From: Nitrospira sp.
Lineage (GTDB): Bacteria; Nitrospirota; Nitrospiria; Nitrospirales; Nitrospiraceae
NCBI GenBank assembly: GCA_016715825.1
Contig: JADJXO010000013.1
Location: forward strand, 186,001 to 250,000
Length of the DNA stretch: 64,000 nucleotides
Direction of reading: 5' to 3'
Position numbers and translations under genes: made by a program. The notes beneath the pieces are model-generated. The model did not search any database. It was not told where the DNA came from and saw only the letters and a list, made by a program, of their open reading frames with translations. Positions 1-8,832 of this stretch are shown in pieces. Position 1 is the first letter of the stretch; every line of letters starts with the position of its first letter.

Positions 1-926
1 GTGGCGCCTGCGGTTTCTCTTCTCTCTCTCAGTGCTCGATAAAGACGTTCCCATGCCCTGAGGTAAGGGAGTGGTGTCAGGTGGCGACGGAGATCGCTGT
101 GTCCTCGCACAATCTTGGACACCCACTCATAATTCCCTGGAATCTCCGCTTCGTACGGCTGTTCGGGCAACGGTTCGGCGCGCGTGAGAAACATGGTGAT
201 ATTACCGCCGTCTCGTGAGATCACATGCCAGGCTTCTTGCATCCCATGTTTCTTGGCCAACCTGCGCAATGACACCACGTTAAAATTGTAGAGATGCGCC
301 TCATGAAATGTGTTCTTCGGAGCCTGACAGGTCGATTCGATATTGGGAACCTCCACGACCAGTATCCCCTCCACCTTCAGCCATGAGCGCAACAAGGCCA
401 ACACACGACCTGGATCTTCCGTGTGCTCGAGCACATGCCACATCGTCACCACATCGAACGATTCAGGTAAGAATGCCGCGTCCTGCACAAACCCAACTTG
501 CACGTTGAGATCATATTCTCGTATTGAATGATCGGCATAGCCTCTATTTGGCTCAACCCCATGGACGGAATGTCCCAACGCGTGCAGCAGGTATGCAAAT
601 TCCCCTCCGCCGGTCCCAACATCGAGCACAGCCTTCGGGCTCGATAACAGCTGCGCAATCTTTTCGAATCGTGATAAGGCCACCTTGCCTGCGCGCAACA
701 CATGTTTCGGTTTCGGGCTGTAGGTTTGCTTATAGGAAAGACGATAGTCGTCCTCATAAAACTGCCTGGCATCATACGGTCGGGGATCCGACCATACGAG
801 CCCGCAGGCACGGCAAATGACGGTCTGCAAAGCTTTCCCACTCCGACTTCGATTCGACAGAATCGAAACCTCTTTCCCACCGCAAAGATTACATGGGATC
901 GAACACAAACCGACCAATTGGCTCAT
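1..926 (-). CDS. Class I SAM-dependent methyltransferase, 3' end beyond window
   Basis: The reading frame is open from an ATG at 926 to the window edge, so the C-terminus is missing. About 308 residues are visible. Residues 1-45 carry two CxxC pairs (CNLCGG and CRACG), a zinc-ribbon-like lead seen in many sugar or LPS-associated methyltransferases. Next comes the SAM-binding glycine motif VLDVGTGGGEF near residue 96 and an acidic motif before VEPN. The motif FDVVTMWHVLEH is typical of Methyltransf_12/23-type enzymes. A GGAG stands directly before the ATG. It follows the heptosyltransferase fusion gene by about 55 bases and probably ends the LPS operon, so a role in glycan or lipid modification is likely, but the substrate is unknown. 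Confidence 0.8.
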   Translation of the reverse strand, partial: MSQLVGLCSIPCNLCGGKEVSILSNRSRSGKALQTVICRACGLVWSDPRPYDARQFYEDDYRLSYKQTYSPKPKHVLRAGKVALSRFEKIAQLLSSPKAVLDVGTGGGEFAYLLHALGHSVHGVEPNRGYADHSIREYDLNVQVGFVQDAAFLPESFDVVTMWHVLEHTEDPGRVLALLRSWLKVEGILVVEVPNIESTCQAPKNTFHEAHLYNFNVVSLRRLAKKHGMQEAWHVISRDGGNITMFLTRAEPLPEQPYEAEIPGNYEWVSKIVRGHSDLRRHLTPLPYLRAWERLYRALRERRETAGA

Positions 927-980
927 CTCCAGGTCCCTCAAAAACTGTACATACCCGGCTCTCGTACGATCACAACCTCA

Positions 981-2732
981 CTATGGCATGACTCGTCCGT
1001 CGTTTCTCTGAGCCGATACGTGACCTGCATCGGACAACACCCAATCGGCAGCATCGGTCAGTGACGATGCGATCCACTCTGGGGCTGCCGGCGACGCTTT
1101 CAGTCCTTCAATCTCTTGCGGACGAATCATTCCCGTCGTCACTAAGATACTCCGCACTCCGACACGCTTGGCGAGTTCGATATCACGGACGTGATCGCCG
1201 ATCACATAGGCGCGTTCGAGGTCCACTCGTCTTTCGCGCACTGCTTGGTCGATCATTCCCCGATTCGGCTTTCGACAGGCACACCCGTCGTCCGGATGAT
1301 GGGGGCAAAAATAGATGGCCTCGAGCGATGCCCCGGCACGATCTAGAATATGACTGAGCTTCGTGTGAATCGCCGCAAGGTCATCGTACGACAAGAAGCC
1401 TCGAGCGATCCCAGATTGATTGGTCACAAGAATCAATCGGGCACCAGCGCGTTTTAACTTCGCAAGGGCCTCTGGAACCCCGGGAAACAACTCGAACAGA
1501 TCAGGAGACTTGATATAACCGGGATCTGAGTTCAGCGTTCCATCTCGATCAAGAAAGATGGTGTAGCCATCAAGGACCGTTGACTCGCTTCCGGATTGAT
1601 TGGCTGAGCGCTTCGCTGCCAGGGTGGCCGGTTCTTGACTCTTCAATTTGTTTGCGTTCACCGTGCCTTCCGTGATTCTGCCTGCACTGATTTGTTTCAG
1701 GGCCGTTTCATGCACTCGATCGACCGAAAGACGGGTCATACAACGGTGATCGATTGGGCAATCTCTGAGAAGGCAGGGCGCACAGTCGACGGGCTCTCGC
1801 ACCACCGACTGTTCTTGCCCATAGGGGGCTGTCGTGCGAGAGTCTGTCGGCCCAAAGACCGCAACAATTGGGACACCAAAAGCCGCAGCAATATGCATCG
1901 GACCGGTATCATTCGTAATAAGTAGGCGACAACGCTTTACCACGGCCATGAGCTCTCGAATGGTCGTCGCTCCGGACAAGACAATCGATCGACAGTCAAG
2001 GCGAGACGCAATATTTTTCCCGAGCGACTCTTCCCCTCTCCCTCCGAGAATGGCTACAGCGACACACACCCCCGCTTCCTTCTCCAGTTGCCGAACCATC
2101 CGTTGCGCAACTTCCGCGAATCTCTCTGGCAACCAACGTTTGGCACCGCCATAGGTCGAACCAGGGTTGATACCGACCATGAGATGTGCCGAATCAATTC
2201 CGGCCGATGCCAGTCTACCATCGACCATGCGGTCCTCATCGGTCGACACACGGAGTCTAGGCAACGGAGCGTCACCGGAGACCCCGAGCGGTTTCAACAT
2301 GTTCCAATAGTACTCGACTTGATGCACCAGGTTTTCAGGACGGGGAACAGCGACGGGCTGAGTGAGAAACAGAACCCTTCCGTCGGTGGCGTACCCATAG
2401 CGCCTGGGGATGCCGGCAAGCCACGCAAGAAATGCCGCTTCGAAGGCGTTCTGAAACAGGACGGCCAAATCGAAATAGTGCCGGCGTAACAATCCTGCAA
2501 GTGCCCATTTTCCAGCAATCCCGACATGGGTCCCCTTGTCATCATAGACCAACACGTGGTCCACTCCCGAGTAACCGGTGTAGAGTTCTGCGATGCTAGG
2601 TTTGGCCAGCATCGTCAACTCCGCCAATGGAAACAGCGACCGAAGCCCACGAAGGGCAGGCTCACACATCACAGCATCACCGATCCAATTCGGCGCCCGT
2701 ACGAGGATTCGCTGTGGGAGCGTCCTATGCAC
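981..2732 (-). CDS. Fusion of heptosyltransferase (GT9, WaaF-like) and D,D-heptose 1,7-bisphosphate phosphatase (GmhB)
   Basis: This is a two-domain protein of about 583 residues. Residues 1 to about 345 form a GT-B glycosyltransferase of family 9 (ADP-heptose:LPS heptosyltransferase II type), with RILVRAPNWIGDAVM at the start and ITNDTGPMHIAAAFG in the nucleotide-sugar site. After a linker of about 45 residues comes a HAD phosphatase with FLDRDGTLN, the LVTNQSGIARG motif and the zinc loop CPHHPDDGCACRKP, which are diagnostic of GmhB. The start is taken as the GTG at 2732, which overlaps the lpxK stop by 8 bases. The open frame reaches further upstream into lpxK, but that part looks unrelated. 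It should couple removal of the C7 phosphate from heptose bisphosphate with heptose addition to the core. The fusion is clear; acceptor specificity is inferred. Confidence 0.9.
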   Translation of the reverse strand: MHRTLPQRILVRAPNWIGDAVMCEPALRGLRSLFPLAELTMLAKPSIAELYTGYSGVDHVLVYDDKGTHVGIAGKWALAGLLRRHYFDLAVLFQNAFEAAFLAWLAGIPRRYGYATDGRVLFLTQPVAVPRPENLVHQVEYYWNMLKPLGVSGDAPLPRLRVSTDEDRMVDGRLASAGIDSAHLMVGINPGSTYGGAKRWLPERFAEVAQRMVRQLEKEAGVCVAVAILGGRGEESLGKNIASRLDCRSIVLSGATTIRELMAVVKRCRLLITNDTGPMHIAAAFGVPIVAVFGPTDSRTTAPYGQEQSVVREPVDCAPCLLRDCPIDHRCMTRLSVDRVHETALKQISAGRITEGTVNANKLKSQEPATLAAKRSANQSGSESTVLDGYTIFLDRDGTLNSDPGYIKSPDLFELFPGVPEALAKLKRAGARLILVTNQSGIARGFLSYDDLAAIHTKLSHILDRAGASLEAIYFCPHHPDDGCACRKPNRGMIDQAVRERRVDLERAYVIGDHVRDIELAKRVGVRSILVTTGMIRPQEIEGLKASPAAPEWIASSLTDAADWVLSDAGHVSAQRNDGRVMP

Positions 2733-3816
2733 GAGCCTCCAATGGCTGACCGTTTTCTGACAGTGGTAGACCGAGCAGGGCACGCAGCGGTTCTTCACCG
2801 TGCACCACTTCTGCCCCAACCCGAAGCATCCACCAGGGATCGCTGGGCGTCAGCAACGGACTGAGTTTCCCTCCGTCCTTTTCAGTGGTCAGAACGATCT
2901 CGCTCCCTGTGCCCTGCATAGCCTGACGAATGTGCACGATCTCACTGGGCGTATAGTGATGATGATCTTCGAATGCAGATTCTCCCACGATCTCGACCCC
3001 AAGAGACTCCGCAGATCGTCGAAAAGATGGGCCATTCCCGATCCCACTCACCAACCACGCCTTTCTCTTCAGGCCCCATCCCACTGACTCTTGCTTACTT
3101 CCAATAACCGAGACGAAGAGCACCGGTTTAAACACAACCTCAATCGTAGGTACTGGGAAAGGACCAGCATCTCGCAATCGGTTCCGAATCGCGTCAACCT
3201 CCTGACGAACCTCAGCTCGAGTCATGATGATAGCGCTCGCTCGCATCAATCCAGTCAGAGGTTCCCGGAGCCTCCCAGCGGGAAGCAGCGCATCCAGTCC
3301 AGCTGCATCAGTCGCATCCAGCAAGACCAGATCGACATCACGATGAAGCGCCACGTGCTGAAAGCCGTCGTCAAGCACGATGCAATCGACAGGATACTGC
3401 TCCAACACCCAACGACCGAGTGCCACCCGATCAGCACCGACCGCAACAATGGCTTGAGGACACCGCTGTGCGATCAGGAATGGTTCATCCCCCGCCTCTG
3501 ATGGACCGGCCAGAAGTTCCGACCCACTCGACACGAGAAAATACGGTGCCGTACTCGTGCGTTTGTACCCCCGACTCAAGATCGCGACTCGTTGTCCCTT
3601 GGCTAACAGCCTCTGTGCAAGGAAAATGACGACGGGCGTCTTGCCCGTTCCTCCGACCGTAAGGTTGCCCACACTGACGACACGACAGGGCAAACGAGTA
3701 ATCGAAAACCACCCCTGACGATAGCACCATAGGCGCAGTTGAGTCACGAGGCTGTATAGCCCGGCAACCCATTGAAGTCCACGGCGGACCGGCTGGCCAG
3801 GTTGCAACAACGCCAT
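2725..3816 (-). CDS. lpxK: Tetraacyldisaccharide 4'-kinase LpxK
   Basis: LpxK phosphorylates the 4' position of the tetraacyldisaccharide to make lipid IVA at the inner membrane. The protein has about 363 residues with an N-terminal hydrophobic stretch and the unusual P-loop GNLTVGGTGKTPVV near residue 55, followed by LSRGYKR. DDGFQH, a hallmark of LpxK, is also present. The ATG at 3816 lies 5 bases after the waaA stop, so translation is probably coupled. An open frame upstream of it runs into waaA and is not needed. The gene overlaps the start of the downstream GT9-GmhB gene. Confidence 0.93.
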   Translation of the reverse strand: MALLQPGQPVRRGLQWVAGLYSLVTQLRLWCYRQGWFSITRLPCRVVSVGNLTVGGTGKTPVVIFLAQRLLAKGQRVAILSRGYKRTSTAPYFLVSSGSELLAGPSEAGDEPFLIAQRCPQAIVAVGADRVALGRWVLEQYPVDCIVLDDGFQHVALHRDVDLVLLDATDAAGLDALLPAGRLREPLTGLMRASAIIMTRAEVRQEVDAIRNRLRDAGPFPVPTIEVVFKPVLFVSVIGSKQESVGWGLKRKAWLVSGIGNGPSFRRSAESLGVEIVGESAFEDHHHYTPSEIVHIRQAMQGTGSEIVLTTEKDGGKLSPLLTPSDPWWMLRVGAEVVHGEEPLRALLGLPLSENGQPLEARA

Positions 3817-3821
3817 ATTCG

Positions 3822-5159
3822 TTATGGTTTGGCCATCAGTGGCCCAGGCCCTTCCGATGCACACCGATCGGAATAGGATGGAGCCGTCCTGAGACAGGAT
3901 TCAATGAACTCCACGCTCCGAGTGAGCGCACCTTGGTTTTCCGACACAACACGTTTCGCAACCTGCCCAACTCGAATTCGGGTTTCAGGCTGCCCTAGCC
4001 ACCCCGCTAACAGAGTGACCAAGTCTTCACCTCCTGTCACACGATGCCCTCCTCCTGCGTCCTCCAAGAGTGCGGCAACCTCAGCACAATGGTCCGTATA
4101 CGGCCCAAACACCACCGGAGTGCCCCACACAGCCGGTTCCAGCAAGTTATGTCCGCCTACCGGAACGAGTGTTCCTCCAACGAAAGCCACGGCAGCCTCG
4201 CGGTATGCAAGCGCCAGCTCTCCTCTCGTGTCCAGAATAACCACACGTGGACCAGAGTGGCTCTCTCGAAGGTTGCTCTTTCGTTGTACCGTAAAGCCGG
4301 CCTCCTGAACCATCGTAACGACCCGGTCAGCTCGCTCGATGTGCCGAGGTGCCAACATCAACACCGTGGATGGATAGGTCTCGGCCACCTGGCGATAAGC
4401 CGAGACCAAGATCTCCTCTTCCCCAGGATGGGTACTACCTGCGAGGATGAGTAGTTCATTCTCGAGGAGTCCGAAGCTCCTTCGAAGAGACTCATCCGAG
4501 GTACCAACCGGTAGAGGTTGGTCGAACTTGATGTTGCCTGTCACACGTACACGATCCGGCTCAGCTCCCAACGCCACGATCCGCTGCCGATCCCTCTCAG
4601 TTTGCATCAAACAGAAGTCTAAGGTCTGCAACATGGATCTATAAAAGGAACGAATCAGAGGAAGATCCTGACGGCCAAACGACCGCGACGACAACCGCCC
4701 ATTCACCAACACCGACGGTACATGCCGGTCTCGCAACGACCACAAAAGATTAGGCCAGAGTTCGGTTTCGACGAAGATGTAGAGAATGGGCTGCATGCGC
4801 CGGATCATGCCGGTCACGGCCCAGAAAAAATCGAGCGGGGCATACCGATGTTCGGCAATACCCGATAACCGCTGGAGAACAGCCTCACGTCCCGTTTCAG
4901 TCACGGTCGTCACAACATAGCGATACTCCGGATGGCGAAGATGGAGCGCCTTCACGAGTGGGGCAACCGCCACCACCTCACCAAGGGACACGGCGTGAAT
5001 CCAGATAAGCGGCCGAGACGAGCCATCAGCTTGGGACGGCGGAGCCTTCCACCCCATCCGTTGGAAGAATCCGGCTCGGCAGCGTGGCTTGGCGAGCAGG
5101 ACACCCACAACAACCGGGGCAGCAAGGGTGAGAAGGACATTATAGAGGAATCGCCACAT
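3822..5159 (-). CDS. waaA: 3-deoxy-D-manno-octulosonic acid (Kdo) transferase WaaA
   Basis: WaaA (KdtA, GT30) transfers Kdo from CMP-Kdo to lipid IVA. The product has about 445 residues. It starts with a hydrophobic signal-anchor (MWRFLYNVLLTLAAP) and continues with IHAVSLGEVVAVAPLV, the segment that carries the catalytic glutamate in the family. The C-terminal GT-B half has ILAGSTHPGEEE and FVGGTLVPVGGHNLLEPA. Two GTG codons upstream (5177, 5180) are possible alternative starts. The ATG at 5159 fits the family N-terminus best. It sits between the DUF374 acyltransferase and lpxK in a tight operon. Confidence 0.92.
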   Translation of the reverse strand: MWRFLYNVLLTLAAPVVVGVLLAKPRCRAGFFQRMGWKAPPSQADGSSRPLIWIHAVSLGEVVAVAPLVKALHLRHPEYRYVVTTVTETGREAVLQRLSGIAEHRYAPLDFFWAVTGMIRRMQPILYIFVETELWPNLLWSLRDRHVPSVLVNGRLSSRSFGRQDLPLIRSFYRSMLQTLDFCLMQTERDRQRIVALGAEPDRVRVTGNIKFDQPLPVGTSDESLRRSFGLLENELLILAGSTHPGEEEILVSAYRQVAETYPSTVLMLAPRHIERADRVVTMVQEAGFTVQRKSNLRESHSGPRVVILDTRGELALAYREAAVAFVGGTLVPVGGHNLLEPAVWGTPVVFGPYTDHCAEVAALLEDAGGGHRVTGGEDLVTLLAGWLGQPETRIRVGQVAKRVVSENQGALTRSVEFIESCLRTAPSYSDRCASEGPGPLMAKP

Positions 5160-5183
5160 GACAAACTTGTCGGCCACCACTCG

Positions 5184-5917
5184 TTAGATCTCAGCCGTTG
5201 AATCACTCGAACGGCCCGTCTCAGAGTCACGCCTGTTGGCTGGCGGCTGGCGAGTGACGGCGTGCTCCGCTTCATCCGTCAATCGGTTGAGGACCCTCTC
5301 AAGTTCCTGGCGAGTCTCCTCCAGTGAGGCCGCATCCGCTTCCCGTGAGACCCAGAGCGGATCTCCGTACAGAAATTGCCCCCTCGAAAATGGGAATGGG
5401 ACCATGTAGCGATCCCAACTCGCGAAGAGTTTTTTTTTGAGCAGGCAAAGGCCAGCGGTATAATCGGAAGACCCGTTGCTTTTGCGAGATGAATCACTCC
5501 AAGCTTTGCCACGTGCCGCGGCCCCTTGGGGCCATCCGGCGTCACTACCACGTCCCGACCAGATCGCCCCAGCTTGATTAAGGCTCGAAGTGCGCCTGCC
5601 CCTCCCCGTGTGCTCGACCCGCGAACCGCCGCATGCCCGAACCGAGCAATAATTCGCGCGATGATCTCACCGTCGCCATGTCGGCTGATCAGCGCATGCG
5701 CCCCAGGTCCGCGGTATCCGAACGGAATCATTAACTGCTGTGCGTGCCAGAACGCAATAATGACGTTGCGCCCGTCTCGATACAAGCCATCAACCACTTC
5801 ATGGTCACGAGTGTCCATACACATCGAGCGGGAAAGTGCGCGAATGGCGACCGCCCCGACGGGAGGGAGAATCGAACACTTCACCCAACGTTCGCAGGAC
5901 TTGATGAGATCAGACAC
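5184..5917 (-). pseudogene. DUF374 lysophospholipid/lipid A acyltransferase (LpxJ-like), frameshifted in an A9 run
   Basis: Two frames together give one DUF374 (LPLAT superfamily) protein. The upstream frame, from a GTG at 5917 that overlaps the msbA stop, has IIAFWHAQQLMIPF, the SRHGDGEIIARI motif, RGSSTRGG and VVVTPDGPKGPRH. It loses homology after PLAFACSKK. The downstream frame resumes with the family motif SWDRYMVPFPFSRGQF and runs to 5184. The break falls in nine A residues on the coding strand (plus-strand T run 5430-5438); ten would keep one frame. DUF374 includes LpxJ, a late lipid A acyltransferase in Helicobacter and Campylobacter, and the position between msbA and waaA fits that role. 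It could be a sequencing error, slippage-dependent expression or a real pseudogene. Confidence 0.82.
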
Positions 5918-7655
5918 TGGTCACATCCTGAAATTGCATGGCGTGCAGCTTGTGGTAGACGCCTCCTTGCCGCAGCAACTCCTCATGCGATCCCGATTCG
6001 GCAATGATGCCTCGATCCAAGACAATAATGCGATCGGCGTTCTGGATGGTCGAGAGACGATGGGCAATCACGAGGGTCGTCCGATCCTTCATCAAGTTGG
6101 CCAGCGCCAATTGCACGATCCGTTCTGACTCCGTATCCAACGCCGACGTTGCTTCATCCAGAATCATCACTGGTGGGTCGCGCAGAATGGCCCTGGCGAT
6201 CGCCAGACGCTGCCGTTCTCCGCCAGACAGTTTGACTCCCCGCTCGCCGATCATTGTATCGTACCCTTGCGGTAAGCGGAGAATAAAGTCATGGGCATAC
6301 GCCAGTTTTGCCGCCTGCTCGACCTCAGCTTGGCTGGAGCCGGATCTGCCGAACGCGATGTTGGTTCTGACGGTTTCGTCGAATAAGAACACTTCTTGCG
6401 AAACAATCCCGATATGCGAGCGCAGCGAGCGCAGCTCGTAGGACGTGATAGGGAGGCCGTCCAGGAGAATGCGTCCTGCCGTCGGCTCATAAAAACGAGG
6501 CAGCAAACTCACCAAGCTGGTCTTTCCACTCCCGCTGCTCCCGACCAGCGCAATCACTTCACCCGGTCGGATCACGAGATCGATATCGGCCAGCGCGGGG
6601 ATCGTGTGATTCTCATACCGCAAGGAGACGCTTTGAAATTCGATGGCCTGATTGATCCCGACCAACGGTACGGTCCCGCTATTCCGAGCATACTCGGTCT
6701 TGAGGTCCAACACGTCGAAGACTCGTTCGGCAGCCGCAAGCGCTTGCTGAACCAGATTATTCGATCCTGAGAGCTTCCGAATCGGGGTATAGGCCATGAA
6801 CAAGGCCGCCATGAACGAGAAAAAGGCACCGGGAGTCATGGTGTCGTGGATGACCAAATAGCCGCCGTACCAGATAATGGCTGCGACACCGATCACTCCG
6901 ATGATTTCCATCTGGGAATGCCCCAGCGACCAGACCTGATTACTTTTCAGAGTCGTCGAGAGTACTTTTCGGTTCCGTTCTTCGAATCGCTCCGCCTCCG
7001 CCTCCTCCCGCCCGAACGCTTTGACCGTTCTGATGCCGGCCAACATCTCTTGCAGCGTAGAGGACAGGTCACCCAGTTGTTCTTGCCCGCTTGTGGCCAA
7101 TCGTTTCAATCGCTTGCCGACCCGCACCATGCTCAACGCCGAGAGTGGAATCACGATGAGCGAGAGCCCTGCCAACCTCCAATTCTGATACAGGATGACG
7201 CCGATCATGGCCAGAAATGTCAGGCCGTTCTGAAAAATATCTTTGACGACGCTTGATGCGGCGTTGGCCATCATCCCGACATCGTTGACGACGCGAGAAA
7301 CCAGGCGCCCGGACGTGTTCGTATCGTGAAAGCCGACGGAGAGTCGCATCAGTTGTTGGAACAATTCCTGTCGAATATCGGCCACGACTCGATTGCCGAC
7401 ATAGGCCATGAGATAGCCCACACCATAGCTGAATAGTGCCTTCAACGTGGCCACGCCAAGGAGGACCAACGGCAGGACCAGCAACATCTGCTCATCTTTT
7501 TGGATGAAGATATCGTCCAACACCGGCCTGGCGAGCCAGGCATAGACGCCACTGAGAATTGCCACAAGGCCTGAACAGGCAAAGGCTGCCAGGAACCGTC
7601 CTTGGTACGGTTTTACATACCGCATCAGGCGTTTGAATCGTGCTACACCCGACAT
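5910..7655 (-). CDS. msbA: Lipid A export ABC transporter, permease/ATP-binding protein MsbA
   Basis: This is a 581-residue half-transporter. The N-terminal six-helix exporter domain covers about residues 1-310. The nucleotide-binding domain follows, with Walker A VGSSGSGKTS, signature LSGGERQRLAIARA and Walker B MILDEATSALD, plus the H-loop in VIAHRLST. MsbA homodimers flip lipid A-core across the inner membrane. The ATG at 7655 lies inside the end of lpxB (13-base overlap), and the stop overlaps the acyltransferase GTG start, so it is translationally coupled on both sides. Family length and motifs are normal. Confidence 0.92.
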   Translation of the reverse strand: MSGVARFKRLMRYVKPYQGRFLAAFACSGLVAILSGVYAWLARPVLDDIFIQKDEQMLLVLPLVLLGVATLKALFSYGVGYLMAYVGNRVVADIRQELFQQLMRLSVGFHDTNTSGRLVSRVVNDVGMMANAASSVVKDIFQNGLTFLAMIGVILYQNWRLAGLSLIVIPLSALSMVRVGKRLKRLATSGQEQLGDLSSTLQEMLAGIRTVKAFGREEAEAERFEERNRKVLSTTLKSNQVWSLGHSQMEIIGVIGVAAIIWYGGYLVIHDTMTPGAFFSFMAALFMAYTPIRKLSGSNNLVQQALAAAERVFDVLDLKTEYARNSGTVPLVGINQAIEFQSVSLRYENHTIPALADIDLVIRPGEVIALVGSSGSGKTSLVSLLPRFYEPTAGRILLDGLPITSYELRSLRSHIGIVSQEVFLFDETVRTNIAFGRSGSSQAEVEQAAKLAYAHDFILRLPQGYDTMIGERGVKLSGGERQRLAIARAILRDPPVMILDEATSALDTESERIVQLALANLMKDRTTLVIAHRLSTIQNADRIIVLDRGIIAESGSHEELLRQGGVYHKLHAMQFQDVTSV

Positions 7656-8773
7656 CCTGCCAACACGGCTTCCGCCGCCCTCTTTGACGCGCCTGGTTCA
7701 CCCAATGCATCTCGCACTTCGGCTAAATCTCGTCGCATCTCATCATAGACGGATCGGTCTTCCAAGACCCTGATCGCCTCTTCGTACAATCGCTGACCGG
7801 TTGCCGCGTCCTGTACCAACTCCGGTACGATCGATCGTCCTGCCACCAAATTGACGAGCCCAATCCATTTGACCCGGATAAAGAAACTCCCGATGAAAAA
7901 TTCCCATGCCGTCGTTCGATAAAACAACACCATGGGTGTACCGACGACGGCGGCTTGCAAGATAGCCGTACCCGACTTGACCAACGCAAAATCCGAGACC
8001 GCCAACACTTCACTGGTCTGCTCTTTCACAACGGTGACCGACACTCGGTTCTGTTGGAGGAACGGTTGCAACAGATTATCCTGAATTGTGGAGGCTTGTG
8101 CCAGGAGAAACTGTGTTCCTGGCTTATGCCGCGCCAATTTCTCTGCTGCGTCGAGAAGGATCGGGAGCAGAACCTGTACTTCGTGCGCCCGACTCCCTGG
8201 CAACAATGCAACCACGCGTTCCTCAGGAGCAAAGCCAAACTTGGCGCGAAGCGCCGACCGATCATAGGCCTCCTCAACAGCATCCAATATAGGATGTCCC
8301 ACAAACGTGCAACGAACACCTGCTCGGTCGAAGAGGGGTTTCTCAAACGGCAAAATCACCAACACATGATCGATCCGTTTCTTGATCCAGTACATCCGCC
8401 AGGGCCCCCAGGCCCAGATCTGCGGTGCGATATAATAAAATACGCGTAACCCAGCGCATTTGGCAAAATAGGCGTACCGCAGATTCAACCCGGGATTGTC
8501 GATAAAGACGACTGCATCCCATGGTTCCGACCTGAACAGTCGCCGCATGAAGAAAAACCGTCGAATGATGGCCGCCAACGCCAAGGGCCCAACCATGCCC
8601 ATCACGTCGAACTGCCCCATCGTGCAGACCGACTCCACTCCGGCTGACTCCATGGCACGCCCGCCGATTCCCGCCAGTGAAACCTCGGGATCACAGGCCT
8701 TGAGGGCCTTCGCGAGATTCGCTCCGTGGAGATCGCCCGACGCTTCACCGGTAACGATAAGAATGCGTGCCAT
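7643..8773 (-). CDS. lpxB: Lipid-A-disaccharide synthase LpxB
   Basis: LpxB (GT19) joins UDP-diacylglucosamine to lipid X to form the beta-1,6 disaccharide. The 376-residue protein begins MARILIVTGEASGDLHGANLAKAL, a diagnostic N-terminus. It has DNPGLNLRYAYFAK, YYIAPQIWAWGPWR, FEKPLFDRAG and LLPGSRAHEVQ, all typical of the family, as is the later VKSGTAILQAAVVGTPMV segment. The length is normal. It follows the oxidoreductase by about 60 bases and overlaps msbA at its 3' end. Confidence 0.95.
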   Translation of the reverse strand: MARILIVTGEASGDLHGANLAKALKACDPEVSLAGIGGRAMESAGVESVCTMGQFDVMGMVGPLALAAIIRRFFFMRRLFRSEPWDAVVFIDNPGLNLRYAYFAKCAGLRVFYYIAPQIWAWGPWRMYWIKKRIDHVLVILPFEKPLFDRAGVRCTFVGHPILDAVEEAYDRSALRAKFGFAPEERVVALLPGSRAHEVQVLLPILLDAAEKLARHKPGTQFLLAQASTIQDNLLQPFLQQNRVSVTVVKEQTSEVLAVSDFALVKSGTAILQAAVVGTPMVLFYRTTAWEFFIGSFFIRVKWIGLVNLVAGRSIVPELVQDAATGQRLYEEAIRVLEDRSVYDEMRRDLAEVRDALGEPGASKRAAEAVLAGCRV

Positions 8774-8832
8774 GATAATCTACAGACGAATAGACCGTAA
8801 GTGCGACTCGATGTCCGCAGGTGCAAGGACGT

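Noticed and set aside
446..880. 144-codon minus-strand frame
   Set aside because: It lies in a different frame across the methyltransferase gene, whose own frame has SAM-binding motifs from 926 to the window edge.
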